Made by a program: the position numbers and the translations under genes. A stretch of 64,000 bases of DNA, taken from positions 1 to 64,000 of the forward strand of contig JAHBXG010000010.1 of the NCBI GenBank assembly GCA_019636565.1, in the 5' to 3' direction. Below, piece after piece: positions 1 through 7,540 of this stretch. Numbering within the stretch: position 1 is the stretch's first letter; each line of letters starts with the position of its first letter. The stretch is from Phycisphaeraceae bacterium. GTDB lineage: Bacteria; Planctomycetota; Phycisphaerae; Phycisphaerales; UBA1924. The notes beneath the pieces were generated by a model, which had not been told where the DNA came from, did no database searches, and was given only the letters and a program-made list of their open reading frames with translations.

Positions 1-68
1 ACCACGCTCCACATGAACCCGCAGCAGCGCCCCACCCAATCCGTTGCCCGAATCCGCTCATTCAACAA

Positions 69-186
69 CTCTTCTCCTCGCATCCCAGTCCGAAGGACTG
101 CCGGTCAGTAGACGGGGGTGAAGCGAGCCCGCGCGGCGAGCGCCACCCCCGGCCCGCCGCTCCCACATTCCTCACGCCGAAGGCCT
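69..186. repeat. Direct repeat copy 1 (about 118 bp) with GAA-loop hairpin
   Basis: This intergenic stretch recurs at about 3229-3346 with scattered mismatches. It contains a perfect 6-bp hairpin with a GAA triloop (CAGTCC-GAA-GGACTG, 86-100), and further on GGGGGTG pairs with CACCCCC across a GC-rich middle. Nothing coding is seen in bases 1-378; the small open frames here are shadows. The hairpin style matches the REP-like blocks around the transposase at 2305-2739. Confidence 0.7.
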
Positions 187-378
187 GACCGGCAATAGCC
201 GGGGCTCGTTGCGAACGCGGCAGCCCCGGATACGTACCGCGCCATACACCCGCGGGCCGAAGGCCTGCCCTTCCCCACCTCGCGAACACACCTTCGACGA
301 ACACGAGCATTCAACATCCGCCCAACCCGTTAAAGCACGGCCAACGCTGCAACAATCTCCCCTCACCACAATCGCCCT

Positions 379-1773
379 ATGCGCCATCCATTTTGCATCC
401 TCTCAATCCTCCTCGCGGCATCCGCAAGCATCGCCGCTCCGCCCCCTTCGTGCGCTCCTAACTTTTCGAAGCAGCACAACGACGCTATCGACCGCATCCC
501 GTCCGACAGGCGTGCCTTCCCCATTCTGCTCCAGTTCGCCAAGCTCATCAAGCCCCCCGCCGACGACGAAGCGTGGCCGCGGCTCGGCGCCGCTCGCCCG
601 TGCGATCCCAACTGGCCCGAAGCTCTCGAACTGCTCCGGAACAATCAAGACGCGATCGCAAAGCTTTCTCCGCTCCGATCGTGCGACGCCGTTGGTCAGT
701 ATCTCTCTGCTGACGATTCCGCCGCGCGTCCGGCCGACGACCCCGGCTTCATGCCGCTGCATACCAAGGCCCCTCACCTGGCTCCTGCGCGATGCGCCGC
801 TCGCCTTCTCTGGATTCAATCTTGGAAGCATTTCATTGACGGTCACGAACAAGCCGCGGCTGATTCGCTTCTCCTCGCGCTCCGCCTCAGCGCCGCCCTC
901 CGCGACGGTAGCACGACCGCATCGATGATGAACGGCATCGTCCTGTTCGGCGAAACGGCGACACGAATCAGCCAGATGAGCTCGGCCCATCCCGCATTCT
1001 TCAGCGATGATTCAACGGGCCGCCTTCAAAGCGCGCTCGCTGCCGGCGTTGCTCTGCCCGTCTCGATCGAAGCCGCCGAAAGCGCCATGTTCGACGACAT
1101 CCTCGCGCGGCTCTACTGCGTCGATGGCCAATTGTCGCAAACCGCAAGCGAGCGCAACCGCGTTGTGCTCGTCGCGCTGCTCACCGGCTCCGATCCGCCC
1201 CCTGAGCCCGCGTTCGGCGCCGACGCGATCAAGCGCCACGCCCTGCTTTCGACGACCGAGCAACTCGCTACGCGCACTGACATGAACGCCAAGCTCGTCG
1301 AACTGCTCGGTTTCGGCCGCGCACTCAATGCCACCACTCTCCGCGACGCCGACCCTTCTACGCTCCGGAGATTCGAACGCGAAGTCAGCGACGCCCCCGG
1401 CGGCAAGTACCTTCCCATCGCGCTCTACCTGCCCGCGTTCGAAAAAATCTGGCTCGCCCGCGAAGTGTGGTATCAACACGCCGATGCAGCACGTATCGGG
1501 CTCGAACTCGGTCGCCAGCACCGCCTCACCGGCCGCTGGCCCGATTCGCTCGACGGCCTCGCCTTCGGCCCGATCCCCACTCCGACCGATCGCTTCTCCG
1601 GCGAGCGGCTCCGCTACCGCCGAACCGACGGCCGCCCGGTTGTCTACTCCATTGGTCCGGACCAAGTAGACAATCAGGCCCGACCGATCACGGACATCAA
1701 GTACGGCGCAGCGCCGCGTAGCAACGAACGCACCGGGGACTGGATTCTGTGGCCGACGCCAACGTGCGATTGA
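379..1773 (+). CDS. Secreted hypothetical protein (464 aa)
   Basis: No function is recognised. The N-terminus is a plausible signal peptide: MRHPF, a hydrophobic stretch ILSILLAASASIAA, then a Pro-rich start of the mature chain. The body looks like a soluble, mostly helical protein. The C-terminus has a motif around VVYSIGPDQVDN, followed by a short tail ending WILWPTPTCD. Tails of the type 'YSVGPDGxDD' recur, as I recall, in planctomycete secreted or pseudopilin-like proteins, so this may be a conserved lineage-specific family. No clear Shine-Dalgarno site precedes the ATG. The reading frame is open throughout with codon use typical of the window, which supports a real gene. It is isolated, followed by a transposase remnant on the same strand. 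Confidence 0.7.
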   Translation: MRHPFCILSILLAASASIAAPPPSCAPNFSKQHNDAIDRIPSDRRAFPILLQFAKLIKPPADDEAWPRLGAARPCDPNWPEALELLRNNQDAIAKLSPLRSCDAVGQYLSADDSAARPADDPGFMPLHTKAPHLAPARCAARLLWIQSWKHFIDGHEQAAADSLLLALRLSAALRDGSTTASMMNGIVLFGETATRISQMSSAHPAFFSDDSTGRLQSALAAGVALPVSIEAAESAMFDDILARLYCVDGQLSQTASERNRVVLVALLTGSDPPPEPAFGADAIKRHALLSTTEQLATRTDMNAKLVELLGFGRALNATTLRDADPSTLRRFEREVSDAPGGKYLPIALYLPAFEKIWLAREVWYQHADAARIGLELGRQHRLTGRWPDSLDGLAFGPIPTPTDRFSGERLRYRRTDGRPVVYSIGPDQVDNQARPITDIKYGAAPRSNERTGDWILWPTPTCD

Positions 1774-1887
1774 GTTGGGCGTTGACTTTCCGCACTCTGA
1801 AGGTGCGCGGCCAATACGCGACCGGCCGCCATGCTGCTCCACCACCGGGCATCCTTCAATCGCAACCCCCCACCGCAGGCCGAAGGC

Positions 1888-2060
1888 GAAGAGCAGCGCC
1901 TGCGAGCGCGTCGGTTTCTGGCCGAGCGAAGATCGGAGCGGGAGGAGAGAGAGCGAGGCGGGCAGAGATCGGTTGAAGAATTCCGGAACGAGTTCGGGAC
2001 GGAATAAGCAGAACGTGTGGCGAGACGACGCACAGGCGTGATGGCAAGCCTGGGTGCACT
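1888..2060 (+). pseudogene. Detached 3' fragment of a RAYT-type transposase
   Basis: Bases 1888-2007 form 40 in-frame codons ending in TAA (EEQRLRARRFLAER...EEFRNEFGTE). They match codon for codon the last 40 codons of the broken transposase at 5540-6151. The similarity continues past the stop for about 50 bp (GTGTGGCGAGACG...AGCCTGGGTGC), so DNA was copied and this is not protein-level convergence. There is no upstream transposase sequence; the fragment starts about 110 bp after the secreted hypothetical gene. Confidence 0.75.
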
Positions 2061-2213
2061 CGATGCGCCCGATCTCGAACTACTCGGCGCACGCACGCTT
2101 CACAACTGGAAATTCGTGCGCACACCCCTTCACAACGTCAGTGCTTTTTTCTATCCGCCCCAACGGGGGTGCTCCCGCTGCCTGCCGCGCAGTTTCTTGC
2201 ACCTCTTTTCTCC

Positions 2214-2299
2214 GCCCATGAAATGGGCGCCCGCCCGTTGCCAGACGCGCAGCGTCTGGTGCGGGTGCACCACAGACCTCTTCGCCCGTGAAACGGGCG
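2214..2299. repeat. REP-like block 1: three triloop hairpins
   Basis: Three perfect inverted repeats, each with a 3-nt loop, lie in order: GCCCAT-GAA-ATGGGC (2214-2228), CCAGACGC-GCA-GCGTCTGG (2241-2259) and CGCCCGT-GAA-ACGGGCG (2283-2299). The block sits against the 3' end of the RAYT gene. The same order recurs in three more blocks upstream of that gene. Confidence 0.85.
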
Positions 2300-2304
2300 A
2301 GCGG

Positions 2305-2739
2305 TCACTCGAACACATACTTCGGATCGAACTCGACCGCGTGCCTCTGCAGCATCGACAGGAACTCATCCTTAAAACTCATGTTCCGGTGATGCTCTTT
2401 CTGCGTGCGGATATAGCGCTCGACCTCATCGACTGCCGACTTGCTCACGCTGAATCCACCATACCCGCGCTGCCACGCGAACTCCGGCGCTATCCACTTC
2501 GATGATCGCGCCTTCACTTCGCGCGCAATCTCGGCTAGCGAGCAATCCGGCGCCGAACGCACCAGCAGGTGCACATGATCCGGCATCCCTCCCGCAGCAA
2601 TCAGCACGCCCCGCAAGTCGCGCACGATCCCGCCCATGAACGCATAGAGCCGATCCTCTGCTGCTTCTTCGATCATGGGCTCGCGCGCTTTGGTGCTGAA
2701 AACAATGTGAAAGTAAACCTGAGTCCAGGAAGAAGGCAT
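2305..2739 (-). CDS. REP-associated tyrosine transposase (IS200-like, RAYT)
   Basis: This 144-aa protein belongs to the Y1 transposase family (PF01797). It opens with the typical MPSSWTQVYFHIVFSTK segment and has the HUH metal-binding motif DHVHLLV at about residues 54-60. The catalytic tyrosine is Y109, followed by Q113 (ERYIRTQKEHH). Length is normal for single-domain Y1 enzymes. Such enzymes nick and rejoin single-stranded DNA at hairpins; RAYTs act on REP palindromes. The open frame extends 75 codons further upstream, but that part is antisense to REP hairpins; the ATG at 2739 begins the conserved domain. Four blocks of triloop hairpins flank the gene and are its likely substrates. It appears intact. 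Confidence 0.93.
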   Translation of the reverse strand: MPSSWTQVYFHIVFSTKAREPMIEEAAEDRLYAFMGGIVRDLRGVLIAAGGMPDHVHLLVRSAPDCSLAEIAREVKARSSKWIAPEFAWQRGYGGFSVSKSAVDEVERYIRTQKEHHRNMSFKDEFLSMLQRHAVEFDPKYVFE

Positions 2740-2763
2740 GGGCGACAATCTATCCGAACGCCC

Positions 2764-2870
2764 GCCCATGTCATGGGCGGAGAAGCAAAAGGCAGGCAGA
2801 GTTAGTCCAGCCCTTCTTTCCAGATGCTGCGCATCTGGTCCCCCAATAACCTCCTCACCCGTAAAACGGG
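2764..2870. repeat. REP-like block 2
   Basis: Hairpins GCCCAT-GTC-ATGGGC (2764-2778), CCAGATGC-TGC-GCATCTGG (2820-2838) and CCCGT-AAA-ACGGG (2858-2870) occur in the same order as block 1. In the middle hairpin both arms have changed together relative to block 1 (GACGC/GCGTC to GATGC/GCATC). Confidence 0.8.
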
Positions 2871-2932
2871 CGAGCGGTTGTCGCCTTGGCTCCCAACAGC
2901 GCACCGAGTGTTTCCCGCCCCCCCAAACGCCC

Positions 2933-3034
2933 GCCCATGTCATGGGCGGCAAGACCAAAGACAAGAAAAGCTATTTCAGCCCAGCTCTCCAGATGCTGCG
3001 CATCTGGCAACGACCATGTGCCCCTTTCAGGGGC
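2933..3034. repeat. REP-like block 3
   Basis: Hairpins GCCCAT-GTC-ATGGGC (2933-2947), CCAGATGC-TGC-GCATCTGG (2989-3007) and GCCCCT-TTC-AGGGGC (3020-3034). The third stem differs in sequence from the other blocks but keeps the triloop form. Confidence 0.8.
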
Positions 3035-3109
3035 AGAAAGCAACACAAGACCTGGAAATCGACTTTGTTTCCTATTTTCTGATTCTCCCTTTCCGGCACT
3101 CGCCACTCC

Positions 3110-3195
3110 GCCCATGACATGGGCGCTCGCCCGTTGCCAGACGCGCAGCGTCTGGTGCGGGTGCACCGCAGACCTCTTCGCCCGTGAAACGGCCG
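3110..3195. repeat. REP-like block 4
   Basis: Hairpins GCCCAT-GAC-ATGGGC (3110-3124), CCAGACGC-GCA-GCGTCTGG (3137-3155) and CGCCCGT-GAA-ACGGCCG (3179-3195, one mismatched pair). Sequence between the hairpins is nearly the same as in block 1, so blocks 1 and 4 are the closest pair and bracket the transposase. Confidence 0.8.
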
Positions 3196-3228
3196 AGCGG
3201 TGTCTCCGACCGGAAGCACTACCGACTC

Positions 3229-3346
3229 TCCTCTTCGCATCCCAGTCCGACGGATTGCCGGTCAGTAGAGGGGGGTGAAGCGAACCGCCGCGGCGAGCAC
3301 CACCCCCGGCTCGCCCCGCCAACATCCCGCACGCCGAAGGTGTGCA
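3229..3346. repeat. Direct repeat copy 2 of 69-186
   Basis: Second copy of the repeat described at 69-186, with the hairpin degraded in one arm (CAGTCC-GAC-GGATTG). The two copies bracket the secreted hypothetical gene, the transposase fragment and the RAYT locus. Confidence 0.7.
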
Positions 3347-3360
3347 GGTGAATCCGCAAA

Positions 3361-3810
3361 TCACACCCTGGCCCCGCACTCCGGGCACGACACATTCGCC
3401 CCAAGCCCCGCGCGGTCATATCCGCATCGTCCGCACACGCCGATGCGAATTCGCGATTTCCAGCGGCTTCGCCATGCCCACGCCGTGCCAACCAGACCAA
3501 GCAGGAGCGGAATCCACAGAGGTATCAAAAGGACTTGGTACCGGTCTATCCACATATAGCCTGGCAACCACATCCAATCCGAATTGGATTCGCTTGTCCA
3601 ACGGTAATCCCACCCCAGGAGCTCCCTCCCAAATTCATGCAGCCCCCGGTTGAGATGCAATGTTCCATTGGCGATACCAAACCCCACGCCGAAATCGTCG
3701 CTTCCGTAGCTCACTCCGATCCATCGGCTCATCACCAACGCCGCGCAGAACATGAACGTGACCGCCGTCAGTGTCCACCGAAGGACCGTTCTTCGATGAC
3801 ATGTCTTCAC
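3361..3810 (-). CDS. Membrane protein with C-terminal zinc ribbon (149 aa)
   Basis: Two membrane segments can be seen: residues about 10-30 (LRWTLTAVTFMFCAALVM) and about 93-112 (VLLIPLWIPLLLGLVGTAWAW). The C-terminus is a four-Cys zinc ribbon, CGRCGYDRAGL followed by CPECGA, a form common in small planctomycete membrane proteins of unknown role. Its start codon overlaps the stop of the upstream paralog by 4 bp (ATGA), implying translational coupling. The two genes share layout, and this looks like an old tandem duplication. Function is unknown. Confidence 0.75.
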   Translation of the reverse strand: MKTCHRRTVLRWTLTAVTFMFCAALVMSRWIGVSYGSDDFGVGFGIANGTLHLNRGLHEFGRELLGWDYRWTSESNSDWMWLPGYMWIDRYQVLLIPLWIPLLLGLVGTAWAWRSRWKSRIRIGVCGRCGYDRAGLGANVSCPECGARV

Positions 3811-4274
3811 CCTGCCAGGCTACTTTCCGCCCCACACTCCGGACACGCCGCGTCCAACTTCAACCCCGCACGGTCATACCCGCAGGTCGCGCACCTGCCA
3901 ACCTTTTTTCGCCGCGTCGCCAGCACATCGAGCCGCCACGCGGCCCCCGTCGCGATCAGCACCGGTAGACACACCGCCCACAGCGGCACCGACACGTTTC
4001 GCGCAGCATCATCCCACTCGCCGTTGAACCACCACTGCAGCGGCGCCGAGCCACCCATATCTAAGTGCCATCCTTGCATTTCCGGTGGTATCGGCAACCA
4101 GACATACTGCTTCCCGATTCCGATGGTGCCGTACGCCGACATGACAGTCAGCCCGCTCTTCCATACGAAGAGGACCGCGTGACGCGCCGTGCCGATCCAC
4201 AACGCCGAAAGCGTCACCAGCGAAACGGCTCCGGCCCATTTCACAGTCTTACGGACTCTCGGATGTGGCTTCAT
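3807..4274 (-). CDS. Membrane protein with C-terminal zinc ribbon, tandem paralog (155 aa)
   Basis: It has the same architecture as the downstream gene: an N-terminal membrane segment (about 12-33), an extracytoplasmic stretch rich in Trp and Gly, a second membrane segment (about 97-115) and a terminal ribbon, CATCGYDRAGL...CPECGA. It is first in a two-gene operon with a 4-bp overlap. Function is unknown; the topology suggests a ribbon facing the cytoplasm. Confidence 0.75.
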   Translation of the reverse strand: MKPHPRVRKTVKWAGAVSLVTLSALWIGTARHAVLFVWKSGLTVMSAYGTIGIGKQYVWLPIPPEMQGWHLDMGGSAPLQWWFNGEWDDAARNVSVPLWAVCLPVLIATGAAWRLDVLATRRKKVGRCATCGYDRAGLKLDAACPECGAESSLAG

Positions 4275-4745
4275 GCCGCGAGTCTACAGCGGCCACGACT
4301 TCCTTTTTCCGGGCGGGGGTGCCGGGGAGGGTGGGGGCGGCAGCCCCGGCGCTTGCGGCAACGTTCGCTCCGATGCGCCAATCCGCGCCAAGTCTTCAAC
4401 TCTGCCGCGGCGAGATGTATATGGATGGACGAGCAGCGTTGGCGGATCGGTTGCGCTCGTCCTGTCTCGCGCCGGCACAACTCCGACCTGCTCGCGCCGG
4501 GAGGACTGCCGCCCCCACCCACGAACACACCTTCGGCGTGCATGGAAACAAACAACGCTGCACCGGTGGTGCGGCTTCGCTGCGACCGCCGGCTATTTCC
4601 GTTCAGCCCTTCGGACTTTGAATCGAAGTCGCGTTCGTCAAATCCGCAGACCTATTCACTTTCCAAAGAGCCGACATCCCCACCTTCTTATCCCTTTGCC
4701 CCTTTGCCCCTCTGCCCCTCCGCCCCTCCGCCCCTTCCTCTCCCT
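4275..4745. other. Gene-free stretch with low-complexity repeats
   Basis: No gene is supported here. Bases about 4687-4745 are a decamer-like simple repeat of CCCTTTGCCC/CCTCTGCCCC type; the same unit appears inside the terminase gene near 8510-8545. A TATTCACTT...CAAAGAG element at about 4655-4672 recurs at about 6458-6475, in both cases just downstream of a GIY-YIG-type gene. Confidence 0.5.
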
Positions 4746-5030
4746 TCACATCTCCCCCCGCTTACAAATCACCTTCACATCCGCCTCATCCAAATTAAAC
4801 CACTCCCACTTCATCCACTTCTCCCCGAACCGCTTGTGCCAGTATGTCTCGATCCCGTACGAATCATCTGTCTTGATCCGGTGCAGGATCACCAGTTCAT
4901 GAGGCGTCAGCGTCACTAGTTCCTTGTACCCTGTTCCTTGTTCCTTGTCTCCACGCACACCGCCTTCCCGATCTTGTACAGCCCGCCCGACTTCATCAGG
5001 TACATGAAGCCCGGCACGATCCTGAACAAG
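4746..5030 (-). pseudogene. Frameshifted remnant of a T5orf172/GIY-YIG-like nuclease gene
   Basis: Reading leftward, one frame gives IVPGFMYLMKSGGLYKIGKA and another gives ELVILHRIKTDDSYG...EWFNLDEADVKV. Together these match the last ~80 residues of the intact gene at 6519-7235. The frame changes inside a CCTTGT-type repeat at about 4921-4950, which also inserts KEQGTRN-like residues. The N-terminal HNR part is missing and is replaced by the 189-bp repeats. Slippage or insertion of the simple repeat is the likely cause. Confidence 0.8.
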
Positions 5031-5080
5031 CAACGGGGTTGCGTCGGTCTGAGATTGCGGAGGGGGGCTCGCTCACTGCG

Positions 5081-5505
5081 CCCGTCGCTGCGCTTGGGGC
5101 TCGTACAGGTGCGCGGCTGGCGGGAGCGGCGCGTGTTGAGTGCCCGTACACGCGTGCCGGCCCGAATCGCGCCGAGGCCGCACCGAACGAGCCCGGAACG
5201 AAGTGACGGCGCTGTTGCGTACATCCTCGCTTTGATTTTCGGAGTACAGCGACTTGTACGCCCCGGCGACCCGTCGCTGCGCTCGGGGCTCGTACAGGTG
5301 CGCGGCTGACGGGAGCGGGGCGTGTCCTGTTTCCCGTACACGCGGCCCGGCCCGAAGCCCGCCGAGGCCGCACCTGACGAGCCCGGAACGAAGTGACGGC
5401 ACTGTTGCGTACATCCTCGCTTCGACGTCGGAGTACAGCGACTCGTACGCCCCCGCAACCCGTCGCTGCGCTCGGGGCTCGTACAGGTGCGCGGCTGGCG
5501 GGTTT
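5081..5505. repeat. 189-bp tandem repeat: two full units and a partial third
   Basis: The string CCCGTCGCTG begins at 5081, 5270 and 5459, exactly 189 bp apart each time. Each unit contains GGGCTCGTACAGGTGCGCGG, then a spacer, then the REP-like AACGAGCCCGGAACGAAGTG, then a GTACAGCGACT...GTACGCC segment. Further units lie at 6201 and 6389 on the other side of the broken transposase. No coding role is apparent. Confidence 0.85.
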
Positions 5506-5539
5506 GGACTCTTTCCTGTTTTCGGTAATCTAAAAAGGC

Positions 5540-6151
5540 ATGTCGCGCCCGCTTGCGTATTTTCTGACGTGGACCTGCTACGGGCAGCGTCTGCACGGCG
5601 ACGTTCGCGGTTCGGTCGATCACCTGCACAACAGCCGCGGCACGCCGACGCTCCCGCCGGATGCGGAGCGGGAGACGTTTGAACGCGAGCGGATGACGCG
5701 GGATACTTTCAAACTGAACACTGAGTGTGCGGCGATCGCGACGGACGCGATTCAAAGGCTGTGCGAAGATCGCGAGTGGGACTGCCTCGCCGTCAACGTG
5801 CGACAAACACACGTGCATGTCGTCGTGTCGTGCCCGGTTGCGCCGGAAAGGGCGATTGCGGACTTCAAGGCACGGATCACACGCGACCTTCGTCGAAAGA
5901 AACTGGTTTCCGAAGATGCGCGGCTGTGGACGATTCATGGCAGCACTCGATGAATCAATCATGCCGCGGGTTTGTATGGGGCGATTTCGTACGTGAACGA
6001 CTGGCAGAGCGGGCGGAACAAGGAATGGCGGGAAGAGCATCGCCTGCGAGCGCGTCGGTTTCTGGCCGAGCGACTAGCGGAGCGGGAGGAGAGAGAGCGA
6101 GGCGGGCAGAGGTCGGTTGAAGAATTCAGGAATGAGTTCGGGACGGAATGA
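5540..6151 (+). pseudogene. RAYT-type transposase broken by an in-frame TGA
   Basis: The frame opens with MSRPLAYFLTWTCYGQRLHGD, typical of a second RAYT clade, and carries a HUH-like THVHVVV motif. It stops at TGA 5951-5953 after RLWTIHGSTR. The same frame then continues without another stop for 65 codons (INHAAGLYGAISYVNDWQSG...) to TGA 6149-6151, giving about 203 codons, a normal length for this clade. Related proteins usually carry an aromatic residue right after GSTR, so a TGG-to-TGA change is likely. The 189-bp repeats stand on both sides. Its last 40 codons recur at 1888-2007. Confidence 0.85.
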
Positions 6152-6200
6152 CCCGAACGTGTGGCGAGACGTCGCACAGGCGTGATGGCGAGCCTGGGTG

Positions 6201-6440
6201 CCCGGCGCTGCGCTTGGGGCTCGTACAGGTGCGCGGCTGGCGGGAGCGGGGCGTGTTGGGTGACCGTACACGCGTGCCATCCCGAATCGCGCCGAGGCCG
6301 CACCGAACGAGCCCGGAACGAAGTGACGGCACTGTTGCGCACATCCCCGCTTCAACGTCGGAGCACAGCGACTCGTACGCCCCGGCGGCCCGTCGCTGCG
6401 CTCGGGGCTCGTACAGGTGCGCGGCTGGCGGGTCTCAACG
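6201..6440. repeat. 189-bp repeat family: one unit plus a partial unit
   Basis: Units start at 6201 and 6389 (188 bp apart) with the same internal order as at 5081-5505, including the AACGAGCCCGGAACG segment near 6307. The copies bracket the broken transposase, so either the element inserted into a repeat array or the repeats spread with it. The rest of 6152-6518 holds no gene. Confidence 0.8.
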
Positions 6441-6518
6441 CTTTGCCGCCCGATCGTCTATTCACTTGTCAAAGAGAAGAGGCATCGCGCCTGGGCATCG
6501 CGGCAATGCCTGGACCGG

Positions 6519-7235
6519 CTACATCACGGTTCGCTCGCGGAACACCTTGACATCATCGTCGTTCAGGTTGAACCATTCGCCCTTGACCCATTTGGTGGCG
6601 AATCGCTTGTGCCAGTAGTACTCGACGCCGTAGGAATCGTCGGTCTGGATGCGGTGGAGGATCACCAGATCTTCCGGCATGAGCGTGGAGAGTTTTTTGT
6701 GGCGTGCTTCGACGGAAAGGGCTTTTCCGATCTTGTACAGCGGGCCAGACTTCATCATGTAGACAAAGCCGGGGAGAATCGCGTTCGGCCTTCGATACCT
6801 GCCGCGAGAAACGCCTTCGCGGCAGATCGCGATGATCTGCTGTTCGTGCGGCTGGCCGACGACGTGCTGAAGGAGGCTGGCATTTACTCCGGCCCGACTG
6901 CCGAATCGGGTGCGGTAGGTCAACCACTTGGCGGTGGGCCGCCCTTGTTTCGAACGGAGGCGAAGATCGGGCGCGGTGGGGAGGCGTCCGAGTTCGAGCG
7001 CGTACTCGGCGTAGGTATCGAGCAACTCGGGGTTTGAGAGACGAACGTGGTTTGGCTTCAGACCCGCTTCGACGAGGACGTCCGCCCACTTTGCCCAGTA
7101 GACGCCGCGCCACGCGGCGGACTTGATACCGAACTTGAAGGTGAAGACTTCGCGTGAAGGAGGCTTGCCCTCGTTTGCTGCGGCGAATTCTTTGACATGG
7201 TTCACGATCTCGATTCGCAAATTCTCGTTGTTCAT
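6519..7235 (-). CDS. HNR plus T5orf172/GIY-YIG-type nuclease-like protein (238 aa)
   Basis: Residues about 1-125 contain two segments resembling homing-endonuclease-associated repeats (VYWAKWADVLVEAGLKPN at about 45-62, and a second at about 70-115). Residues about 155-232 match the T5orf172/Mug113 branch of the GIY-YIG superfamily: PGFVYMMKSGPLYKIGKA, then VILHRIQTDDSYGVEYYWHKRF, then EWFNL. Such proteins are common in phages and mobile elements. AGGA lies about 8 nt before the ATG. It is the last gene of the leftward phage-like row, 306 bp after the terminase. A frameshifted paralog lies at 4746-5030. Nuclease activity is inferred, not shown. Confidence 0.8.
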   Translation of the reverse strand: MNNENLRIEIVNHVKEFAAANEGKPPSREVFTFKFGIKSAAWRGVYWAKWADVLVEAGLKPNHVRLSNPELLDTYAEYALELGRLPTAPDLRLRSKQGRPTAKWLTYRTRFGSRAGVNASLLQHVVGQPHEQQIIAICREGVSRGRYRRPNAILPGFVYMMKSGPLYKIGKALSVEARHKKLSTLMPEDLVILHRIQTDDSYGVEYYWHKRFATKWVKGEWFNLNDDDVKVFRERTVM

Positions 7236-7299
7236 GTTTCGTTTCCTGTAGATGCAAGTAGTTTCAAGTGACGCCGATCCCGCCTCCCGCCCCGAACAT

Positions 7300-7520
7300 C
7301 AAGACTCCGGAATCACCTCCTTTCGCACAACCGAACTTTCTTTCGCCCTGCCGCTCCCCCCGCAACAGCGCCCGTCACTGCGTTCCGGGCTCGTCAGGCA
7401 CGCATCCCGCGCTTCCCTGCGCCCGAAGCGCACTTCGCGCACTTGGCGCACTTCGCGCATCACACCTCTCCGCGCCACTCCGCAAACTGCGCACCCTCCG
7501 CCACTCCGCGTTCTCTCCAT
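7300..7520. repeat. Terminase-flanking repeat, left copy, with 16S-3'-end-like core
   Basis: About 200 bp here are repeated at about 9516-9715, so the pair brackets the terminase gene. The core on this strand is GGAATCACCTCCTTTC (7309-7324), one inserted base away from the usual 16S rRNA 3' end. On the leftward-transcribed strand it reads AAAGGAGGTGATTCC, an extended Shine-Dalgarno. An ATG follows about 16 nt beyond the core, opening only an 11-codon frame. A REP-like GTCACTGCGTTCCGGGCTCG and a CTCCGC-type simple repeat complete the unit. Confidence 0.75.
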
Positions 7521-7540
7521 CTTCCCTCGTACTGCACCCC

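Noticed and set aside
5540..6151. Possible recoding of TGA as an amino acid in the second RAYT
   Set aside because: Other genes here, such as the S24 repressor and copy A, use TGA as a normal stop, so a nonsense mutation is the simpler reading.
5081..6440. Repeats considered as a CRISPR array
   Set aside because: Units are 189 bp, adjacent, without unique spacers, and no cas genes are present.
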